Assembly: GCF_039555325.1 (NCBI RefSeq)
Contig: NZ_CP154608.1
Coordinates: 248,001 to 312,000 of the forward strand
Direction of reading: 5' to 3'
Origin: Sphingomicrobium sp. XHP0239
GTDB lineage: Bacteria > Pseudomonadota > Alphaproteobacteria > Sphingomonadales > Sphingomonadaceae
Length of the DNA stretch: 64,000 nucleotides
In this document: piece after piece, positions 57,546 to 64,000 of the stretch
Layout of the letters: every line of letters starts with the position of its first letter
How positions within the stretch are numbered: position 1 is the stretch's first letter
Made by a program: the position numbers and the translations under genes
The notes under the pieces: generated by a model
Seen by the model: only the letters and a program-made list of their open reading frames with translations
The model's database searches: none
Told to the model about the DNA's origin: nothing

Positions 57546-59651
57546 ATGATCGCACGTCACCTTCTGGCCGCCACCTCGCTCGTCGCGATGGCGTCCACCG
57601 CGCAGGCACAGGATACGATGGAACAGGACGACCCCTACATCTGGCTCGAGGAAACGCGCTCGGATCGCGCGCTGGAATGGGTGCGCGCCGAGAATGTGCG
57701 GACCGAGGAGCAAATCTTTACCGATCCCCGGTTCGAGGAACTGCGGTCCGACGCCTACGCCATCCTGACCGCCGACGACCGCGTTCCGGGCGTGTCGATC
57801 TGGCCGCAGGGGCTGATGAATTTCTGGCAGGACGATGCGAACCCCAAGGGGCTGGTGCGCTTCACGACTATGGAGAGCTATCGCACCGACGATCCCCAGT
57901 GGGACGTGGTGCTCGATATCGACCGGCTTGCCGCCGAGGAAGGACGCGAGTGGGTCTATCGCAGCATGAATTGCCTGGGACCCGAGCGGCGCTATTGCCT
58001 CGTCAGCCTGTCGGATGGAGGCAAGGACGCCAACGAACTGCGCGAATTCGACCTCGAAAGACGCGAATTCGTCGAGGACGGCTTCTTCTTTGCCGAGAGC
58101 CTCGGCGGGGTGCAGTGGATCGACAAGGACACGCTGATCGTCACCCGCGACTGGGGCGAGGGCACGATGACCGAGAGCGAATATCCGTTCGTGTCGAAAG
58201 TCCTCAAGCGCGGCCAGTCGATGGACGAGGCGGTCGAGATCTTCCGCGGCGAACCGACCGACGTGTCGGCGGGCGCCAACGTCGTGCGCGACAAGGATTA
58301 TGTCATCCAGGGACGCATGGCCTCGCGCGGGCTGAACTTCCACGAGCGCGAATATTATTGGGAGATGGACGGCGAGTGGGTGAAACTCGATATCCCCACC
58401 AAAGTCTCTCCCGCGGGCATCGTCGATGGACGGATGCTGATGAGCCTCAGCGAACCCTGGACGGTGGGCGGTCGGACCTTCCCGACCGACAGCCTCGTCT
58501 CGGCGGACCTCGAGGCGTTCAAGGCGAACCCCAACGACGTCGCCTGGGAAACCGTCTGGACGCCGGGCGAGCGGCAGACGATGCAGGGCTTCACCACGTC
58601 GGCGGGCTCGATGTACTTGGGCGTGCTCGACAATGTCCGCGGGCGGGTCTTCAAATATAATTACGTCGACGGCGAATGGGTCAGCAAACCCGTCGGCCTT
58701 CCCGACAATGCGACCCTGTCGATCGGTTCGGCCAGCGAGGAGAGCGACGAGGTCCTCCTCTATTCGACCGACTTCCTGAACCCGACGACCACCTGGTTCT
58801 ACAACGGCGAGACCGACGCTCTCGAGACGCTGAAGCAGAGCCCCGAGCGGTTCGACGCGTCGGGCTACGTGATCGAACAGCATCAGGCGACGAGCGCCGA
58901 CGGGACGCGGATCCCTTATTTCGTAGTGCGCGCCGAGGACACGGTCATGGACGGCTCCACGCCGACCCTGCTGTCGGGCTATGGCGGCTTCCAGGTCAGC
59001 CGGCTGCCCAACTATCTGGGTTCGACGGGCAAGCTGTGGCTGGAACGCGGCGGCGCCTACGTGCTCGGCAACATGCGCGGTGGGGGCGAGTTCGGTCCCG
59101 AATGGCATCAGACCGCGATCCGCGAGAACAAGCAGCGCACGTGGGACGATTTCATCGCCATTGCCCAGGACGTGGTCGACCGCGGGCTCACCAGCCCCGA
59201 CCATCTTGGGATCGAGGGCGGCAGCCAGGGCGGCCTGCTCGTCGGCACCGCGTTCACGCAGCGCCCCGACCTGTTCGACGCCGCGATCGTCGCGATCCCG
59301 CTGTTCGACATGTTGCGCTATCACGAAATCGGGCGCGGCGCGTCGTGGATCGGCGAATACGGCGACCCGCGCATCCCCGAGCAGCGCGCGTGGATCGAGG
59401 GCTATTCGCCCTACCAGAAGCTGGTCGCGGGCAAGGATTTCCCCAAGCCGCTTTACGTCACCTCCACCGCCGACGACCGCACCCACCCCAGCCACGGCCG
59501 CAAGGCCGCCGCGCGGATGGCGGGCAACGGTCAGGATTATCTTTATTACGAGGACATGACCGGCGGCCATTCGGGCGGCAACGACCCCGAGCAGCAGGCG
59601 AAGCTGCTGGCGCTGCGGTATACGTATCTGATGCAGCAGTTGATGGATTGA
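57546..59651 (+). CDS. exported prolyl oligopeptidase (S9 family)
   Basis: A 701-residue serine peptidase with a signal peptide (HLLAATSLVAMASTAQA). A beta-propeller (about 60-420) precedes the alpha/beta-hydrolase domain. The nucleophile Ser is in EGGSQGGLLVG, the Asp in TADDRTHPSHG, and the His in MTGGHSGGND. It cleaves after proline or similar residues in short peptides, in the periplasm. ATG at 57546 is chosen for the signal peptide. Confidence 0.92.
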   Translation: MIARHLLAATSLVAMASTAQAQDTMEQDDPYIWLEETRSDRALEWVRAENVRTEEQIFTDPRFEELRSDAYAILTADDRVPGVSIWPQGLMNFWQDDANPKGLVRFTTMESYRTDDPQWDVVLDIDRLAAEEGREWVYRSMNCLGPERRYCLVSLSDGGKDANELREFDLERREFVEDGFFFAESLGGVQWIDKDTLIVTRDWGEGTMTESEYPFVSKVLKRGQSMDEAVEIFRGEPTDVSAGANVVRDKDYVIQGRMASRGLNFHEREYYWEMDGEWVKLDIPTKVSPAGIVDGRMLMSLSEPWTVGGRTFPTDSLVSADLEAFKANPNDVAWETVWTPGERQTMQGFTTSAGSMYLGVLDNVRGRVFKYNYVDGEWVSKPVGLPDNATLSIGSASEESDEVLLYSTDFLNPTTTWFYNGETDALETLKQSPERFDASGYVIEQHQATSADGTRIPYFVVRAEDTVMDGSTPTLLSGYGGFQVSRLPNYLGSTGKLWLERGGAYVLGNMRGGGEFGPEWHQTAIRENKQRTWDDFIAIAQDVVDRGLTSPDHLGIEGGSQGGLLVGTAFTQRPDLFDAAIVAIPLFDMLRYHEIGRGASWIGEYGDPRIPEQRAWIEGYSPYQKLVAGKDFPKPLYVTSTADDRTHPSHGRKAAARMAGNGQDYLYYEDMTGGHSGGNDPEQQAKLLALRYTYLMQQLMD

Positions 59652-59663
59652 GGCATCAACTCG

Positions 59664-60107
59664 GTGGAGTGGGGGACACTTTCGGCAGCTTCGGGTATTG
59701 CGGTAGGTATAGGCCTGCTCGGCTTTCTACTGATCGACAAACCCGAAATTCCAATGCCAACCAAGGACAGCCTATTCGGTTGCTATCGGGCTGATGGCGG
59801 GCCCGACTGGGAACTCGGACCTTCGGGATTGATGATCCATCAGGAGGAGCCGTTACTTCTTCCGTTTGGAGTGTCGTATTCAAAGAGCGGCTATATGTTG
59901 GACGTAGGCAGACCCCTCGCGAGCGCACTTGACGGCACCGATGTGCATTTTCGTATCGCCGACCGCGGGATTGGCATGACGTATAGGACCGGCGAGCGGT
60001 ATTTCGATCGTTCTGGGAAAGCGCCGGAGATTGAAGAGTTTGAAGTGTTTCATACGAGCGGCCCTCCGCTTCAATATCGGCGGGCTACTGAAACACCATG
60101 TCCCTGA
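59664..60107 (+). CDS. small membrane-anchored unknown protein
   Basis: A 147-residue ORF from GTG at 59664, 12 bases after the peptidase stop. One N-terminal hydrophobic segment (ASGIAVGIGLLGFLLI) would anchor it. The rest (DSLFGCYRADGGPDWELG, YMLDVGRPLASAL) is soluble and unrecognised. It is less GC-rich than the peptidase and the convergent astD-like gene. Reality of the gene is likely but not certain. Confidence 0.55.
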   Translation: MEWGTLSAASGIAVGIGLLGFLLIDKPEIPMPTKDSLFGCYRADGGPDWELGPSGLMIHQEEPLLLPFGVSYSKSGYMLDVGRPLASALDGTDVHFRIADRGIGMTYRTGERYFDRSGKAPEIEEFEVFHTSGPPLQYRRATETPCP

Positions 60108-60111
60108 GCGA

Positions 60112-61533
60112 TTAGTCTTCCAGCATCACCGGATCGGCCAAGCCCTGCGCGATGGTTGCTCGGCAGAGGTCGCTTTCGACGCTGGTCACAGGATAGGCGC
60201 AATAGTCCGCCGCATAGAAGGCGCTGGGGCGGTGGTTGCCGGAGAGGCCGATGCCGCCAAAGGGGGCGCTCGACGGCGCGCCGTTGGTGGGCTTGTTCCA
60301 GTTGATGACGCCGGCGCGGGCGTTGGCCCAGAACTTGTCGTACTTCGCCGGGTCCTTGGTCAGCACGCTGGCGGCAAGGCCGAAGCGGGTGTTGTTCGTC
60401 TCCGCAATGGCGGTGTCGAAGTCGGGGACGCGGACGAGTTGGAGGACGGGGCCGAAGATTTCCTGGTCCAGCCGCTGGAAGCTGTCGGTGACGTCGACGA
60501 TGGCGGGGGACAGGAACGGCTTGTCTTCGTCCGCGCGGACCAGCGGTCGGATCGCCTTGCCGCCTTTCGACAAGAGGTCGAGATACTGCTCCTGCACCGT
60601 GTCGGCGGCGTCGTTGTCGATGAGCGGACCCATGAACGGGCCGGGATCCGCGTCGGGAGCGCCGACGATGATCCGGTCGACGAGCTTGAGCACCTCGCCC
60701 ATCAGCTTGTCGTGCTGCCCGTCCTCGACGATCAGGCGGCGCGCGTTGGTGCAGCGCTGGCCCGCCGACAGGAAGGCGCTCTGCACGACGATGGCGGCGG
60801 CGGCCTGGAGGTCGGCGACGTCCCATGCAACGAGCGGATTGTTGCCGCCCGCCTCGATCGCGAGGATCTTGTGCGGCTTGTCGGCGAATTGGCGCGCGAG
60901 CAGACGACCGCCGCGCGCGGAGCCGGTAAAGAGCAGCCCGTCGATCCCGTCCTCGCCCGCCAGCGTCTTGCCGACCTCGACCCCGCCCTGCACGCAATGG
61001 AGCACGTCTTCGGGAATGCCTGCCTCGTGGAAGCAGTCGACGAGGAACTTGCCGACGGCGGGGGTTTTCTCGGACGGTTTGAAGACGACTGCATTGCCCG
61101 CGAGCAGCGCGGGAACGATGTGGCCGTTGGGAAGGTGTGCGGGAAAATTGTAGGGGCCGAGCACCGCGAGCACGCCGTGCGGCTTGTGCCGGACCGCGAC
61201 CTTGCTGCCCATCGCGCCCTCCGCCTTTGTATTGGGCGTGCGCGCCGAATGGCTGTTGATCGAGATGTCGACCTTGCCGACCACCGCACCGACTTCGGTC
61301 GTGGCCTCCCACATCGGCTTGCCCGTTTCCGCCGCGATCAGCGAGGCGAGCGTCGATTCCTTCCCCCGGACCACGTTGGCGAAGCGGCGCAACGCCTCCG
61401 CGCGATAGGAGAAGCTGGTCGTCGCCCATTCGGGGAAGGCGGCACGGGCCGAGGCGACGGCGGCGGATGCATCGCCTTCCTCGCCCTTCCAGATGGTGTC
61501 GCCGGTGGCGGGATTGGTGCTGATCATCGACAT
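60112..61533 (-). CDS. astD: aldehyde dehydrogenase, succinylglutamate-semialdehyde type
   Basis: A 473-residue NAD(P)-dependent aldehyde dehydrogenase. The catalytic Glu is in EAGGNNPLVAW and the catalytic Cys in SAGQRCTNARRLIVE. The start STNPATGDTIWKG and end VMLED are like AstD of arginine succinyltransferase catabolism. No other ast genes are in the window, so the pathway role rests on family likeness. ATG at 61533 is used; ATG at 61527 is also possible. Confidence 0.82.
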   Translation of the reverse strand: MSMISTNPATGDTIWKGEEGDASAAVASARAAFPEWATTSFSYRAEALRRFANVVRGKESTLASLIAAETGKPMWEATTEVGAVVGKVDISINSHSARTPNTKAEGAMGSKVAVRHKPHGVLAVLGPYNFPAHLPNGHIVPALLAGNAVVFKPSEKTPAVGKFLVDCFHEAGIPEDVLHCVQGGVEVGKTLAGEDGIDGLLFTGSARGGRLLARQFADKPHKILAIEAGGNNPLVAWDVADLQAAAAIVVQSAFLSAGQRCTNARRLIVEDGQHDKLMGEVLKLVDRIIVGAPDADPGPFMGPLIDNDAADTVQEQYLDLLSKGGKAIRPLVRADEDKPFLSPAIVDVTDSFQRLDQEIFGPVLQLVRVPDFDTAIAETNNTRFGLAASVLTKDPAKYDKFWANARAGVINWNKPTNGAPSSAPFGGIGLSGNHRPSAFYAADYCAYPVTSVESDLCRATIAQGLADPVMLED

Positions 61534-61552
61534 GCGCAAGGTGGCTCGCAGG

Positions 61553-62974
61553 CTAGGGCGCGCGGGTCAAGGCGGGAGGCGCGGGCATGCCGACGCGCAT
61601 CGCCTCGCCCATGCGGCGGATATCGGCGATCTTGGTCTCGAACGGCTGCCAGTCGTCGTTTTCCGCGATGGCGGTCCAGCGCGCCTCGACCTCGTCGATA
61701 TGCATCGAACAGGGCGCTTCGCCCGACCAGTAGGGATGGTCGCGCGCGGCGGCATTGTCGCGGCCCTCGAGCAGGTCGGCGAGTGGCGCGAACTCGGGCG
61801 CGGAATAGCGTTCGCCGTCGGGCACGCGACCGCCACGCCAGTCGAAGAAGAAGCGGTCGATCTTGACCGTCTCCGTGGCGAGGCCGGCGACGATGGTCCT
61901 TGCAAGCGCGGTGTCCGCGTCCTGATCGGCGGGGGCGATGCCGAGGCGCCAGAGAAGGGACGCGGTCAGCGCGCGATCGAATTCGTCGGGCCAATCGGCG
62001 AGGACGCGATTGAGATGCTCGTGTCCCGTGACGAGGCCGAGCACACCGCCCAGTTGCGCGAGATTCCACTGAATCGCCTGGGGCTGGCGACCGAAGGCGT
62101 AGAGCCCCCCGCCGTCGAAATAGGCGGCGGTAAAACCGTCGTTCCAATAAGGCGTGAAGCGCCACGGACCATAGTCGAAGCTCTCGCCCGTGATCGCGAT
62201 ATTGTCGGAATTGAGGACGCCGTGGACGAAACCCGCGGCGAGATAGCTGGCGGCGAGCCGCGCGGTGGCGAGGCCGACGAGATCGAACAGCGCCGCGGCG
62301 TCCTTCGCGGCGCTGCCGCTCGGTTCGACGCCGTAGAGATGCTCGAGGCAATAGGCGACGAGCGCGTTGACGGCATCGGTGTCGCCCTTGAAGGCGTAGC
62401 GCTGGAAGGTGCCGATGCGGATGTGACCGTGCGACAGGCGGGTCAGAACGGCGGATCGGGTCGGCGAGGGTTCGTCGGAGCGCCACAATTCCTCGCCCGT
62501 TTCGAACAACGCGAAGCTCTTGGAGGTATGCACGCCCAACGCCTCGAGCATCTCGGTGGCGAGGACTTCGCGATAGCCGCCCTTGAGCGTTAGCCGCCCG
62601 TCGCCCTGACGGCTCCACGGCGTCCGACCCGACCCCTTGGTGCCCAGGTCGAGCAGGCGTCCACGTTCGTCGCGAAGCTGGGCGAACAGGAAGCCGCGCC
62701 CATCGCCCAGATCGGGATTGTAGTGACGGAACTGGTGGCCGTGATACCGGAGTGCGAGCGGGCTGGCGAGATTGTCGGGTAGGGGCTCGAAGCGCGCGAA
62801 ATGCGCTTCCCAGTGATCGCGGACGTAATGGCCGAGCCCGACGCGCCTGGCCCACCGATGATTGGCGAAGCGCAGCGTCTGCTCGGGGAACTCGGCGGCC
62901 GATACTTCGTCATAGAATTCGTCGCCCAGTTCGAGGATCCTGGGGTCGGGCGTATAAGCGGGTGACGTGGCCAT
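61553..62974 (-). CDS. selO: SelO/YdiU protein adenylyltransferase
   Basis: A 473-residue pseudokinase that transfers AMP to proteins. Family stretches are LALRYHGHQFRHYNPDLGDG, LDLGTKGSGRTPWSRQGDGR, KGGYREVLATEMLEALGVH and VLNSDNIAITGESFDYGPW. It ends 19 bases before the astD-like start on the same strand and diverges from the hydrolase gene. Confidence 0.96.
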   Translation of the reverse strand: MATSPAYTPDPRILELGDEFYDEVSAAEFPEQTLRFANHRWARRVGLGHYVRDHWEAHFARFEPLPDNLASPLALRYHGHQFRHYNPDLGDGRGFLFAQLRDERGRLLDLGTKGSGRTPWSRQGDGRLTLKGGYREVLATEMLEALGVHTSKSFALFETGEELWRSDEPSPTRSAVLTRLSHGHIRIGTFQRYAFKGDTDAVNALVAYCLEHLYGVEPSGSAAKDAAALFDLVGLATARLAASYLAAGFVHGVLNSDNIAITGESFDYGPWRFTPYWNDGFTAAYFDGGGLYAFGRQPQAIQWNLAQLGGVLGLVTGHEHLNRVLADWPDEFDRALTASLLWRLGIAPADQDADTALARTIVAGLATETVKIDRFFFDWRGGRVPDGERYSAPEFAPLADLLEGRDNAAARDHPYWSGEAPCSMHIDEVEARWTAIAENDDWQPFETKIADIRRMGEAMRVGMPAPPALTRAP

Positions 62975-63017
62975 GGCTTTGCGCGATAGACGGGGCGAGC
63001 CGAAGGGGAAAGCGTCA

Positions 63018-63899
63018 ATGGCCGGAGAAGGCCCTGCCTACAAGGACCGCTACTGGAACAGCCCCGAGGGGCTGAAACTGCATTATCGCGACTATGACGG
63101 GCCGCTGGACGGGCCGCCCTTGCTGTGCCTGCCGGGCCTGACCCGCAACGCGCGCGATTTCGAACCCGTGGCGGCGGCGTTCGCGCCCAAGCATCGCGTC
63201 ATCGCGGTCGATTTTCGCGGTCGCGGGTTGAGCGATCCCGATCCCGATCCCTCGCGCTACGAACCGCGGACCTACGTCGCCGACGTTCTCAAACTGCTCG
63301 ACCAGTTGGGCATCGCCGACGCGATCTTTGTTGGTACTTCACTGGGCGGCATCGTGACCATGCTGCTGGCCTCGATCGAACCCGAACGGATCGCGGCGGC
63401 GCTCCTCAACGACATCGGTCCCCAGCTGGAGACCGCGGGTCTCGACCGGATCAAGGATTACGTCTCGCGCGGGGTGCAGGCACCCAGTTTCGAGGATGCG
63501 GCGGCAGCCTATTCGAGCGGCATGGCCGACGTCTATCCGCGGTGGGACAAGGCCCAATGGGAAGTGTTCGCGCGGCGGGTGCTGCACGAAAAGGACGGCG
63601 CAGTGCGCTCCAACTACGATCTCGCCATCGGCCGGAATGTGGTCGCGGGCGAAGATTCGGCGCCGATGGATGCCTGGCATTTGCTCGAAGGGTTGAAGGA
63701 CACGCCCGTCACCATCCTGCGCGGCGAACATAGCGACCTGTTCTCGACCGGCGTCGCGAAACGGATGATCGAGGAATTGCCGCGCGCCGAGCTGGTGACG
63801 GTACCCGACGTGGGTCACGCGCCTTCCTTCGACGAGCCCGAATCGATCGCGGCGCTGGCCGCTTTGATCGAACGGGTGCCCGACTGGAACGACGGCTAA
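63018..63899 (+). CDS. alpha/beta hydrolase
   Basis: A 293-residue hydrolase. The nucleophile Ser is in FVGTSLGGIVTML (about residue 105), the oxyanion region in LCLPGLTRNARDF, and the His in PDVGHAPSFDEPES. ATG at 63018 follows AAGGGGAAA. The substrate is unknown. Its stop overlaps the stop of the convergent gene at the window end. Confidence 0.9.
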   Translation: MAGEGPAYKDRYWNSPEGLKLHYRDYDGPLDGPPLLCLPGLTRNARDFEPVAAAFAPKHRVIAVDFRGRGLSDPDPDPSRYEPRTYVADVLKLLDQLGIADAIFVGTSLGGIVTMLLASIEPERIAAALLNDIGPQLETAGLDRIKDYVSRGVQAPSFEDAAAAYSSGMADVYPRWDKAQWEVFARRVLHEKDGAVRSNYDLAIGRNVVAGEDSAPMDAWHLLEGLKDTPVTILRGEHSDLFSTGVAKRMIEELPRAELVTVPDVGHAPSFDEPESIAALAALIERVPDWNDG

Positions 63900-64000
63900 G
63901 CGGCGATCCGTTCGAGTTTCTGGCGGGCGACTTCGCGAGGTTCCTCGGGGCTGATCGTCGAGACGAACTCGCCGTTGCGGTCCATCAGGAAGACGTTGGC
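63896..64000 (-). CDS. C-terminal end of a possible SCO-family protein (partial)
   Basis: Only the last 34 residues are in the window: VFLMDRNGEFVSTISPEEPR and a short helical end ERIAA. This resembles the end of SCO1/SenC thioredoxin-fold copper chaperones (a LxDxxGxF strand-turn followed by a helix), but the part with the metal-binding Cys is outside. The TAG stop shares three bases with the hydrolase stop. Confidence 0.5.
   Translation of the reverse strand, partial: ANVFLMDRNGEFVSTISPEEPREVARQKLERIAA

Noticed and set aside
55863..59570. Very long minus-strand open frame of over 1200 codons
   Set aside because: It lies antisense to dnaB and the S9 peptidase, which have clear motifs; the product is Arg/Asp/His-rich with no recognisable domain. 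High GC makes long antisense frames common.

Overview
The window looks like chromosomal DNA of a high-GC alphaproteobacterium of the order Sphingomonadales. This is an inference from the gene order (rimP-nusA-ylxR-infB-rbfA, lnt-corC-ybeY-phoH-miaB-plsC-fur), a MucR/Ros regulator, a valine-degradation cluster (mmsA, mmsB, acyl-CoA dehydrogenase, HIBCH) and several exported proteins typical of that group. No species can be named from the sequence alone.

Positions 1-11698 read as the right end of an integrated genomic island. It starts with a plus-strand heavy-metal efflux operon: a CzcB-like adaptor cut by the window edge, a CzcA-type RND pump, a SpoIIAA-like small protein and two CDF metal transporters, four of them coupled by short overlaps. 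After a gene-free gap comes a minus-strand accessory block: a dGTPase-nucleotidyltransferase pair, a decayed ORF, and a Gp37/Gp68-TcmP pair. The island ends at a partial tRNA-Ala(CGC) (11649-11698) that keeps only the anticodon arm, T arm, 3' acceptor strand and CCA. This is the usual scar of integration into a tRNA gene.

From 11.7 kb on the DNA is core-like. 11721-18515 holds an SDR, a universal stress protein, a SulP transporter, a large exported VIT/vWA/DUF2135 protein and a DUF411 protein. 18652-30090 is the transcription/translation cluster (rimP, nusA, ylxR, infB, rbfA, truB, rpsO, pnp), with tdk, an MsrQ-like membrane protein and a helix-hairpin-helix lipoprotein inserted between rbfA and truB. 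30275-33347 holds a PQQ-type sugar dehydrogenase, a 1-Cys peroxiredoxin and cysteine synthase. 33386-44244 is a long minus-strand run from nfuA through tsaB, rimI, mucR, fur, plsC, miaB, phoH, ybeY, corC, lnt and metK to trmB.

44276-51106 is a valine/isobutyrate catabolic cluster with a pair of related small lipoproteins and a RidA protein inside it. 51196-64000 holds an M28 peptidase, RNase R, dCTP deaminase, DnaB, an S9 peptidase, an astD-like dehydrogenase, SelO, an alpha/beta hydrolase and the end of a possible SCO-family protein, plus two small AT-richer genes of unknown function. The most interesting material is the island end: the dGTPase plus nucleotidyltransferase operon and the three-Cys/TcmP pair next to the tRNA scar.
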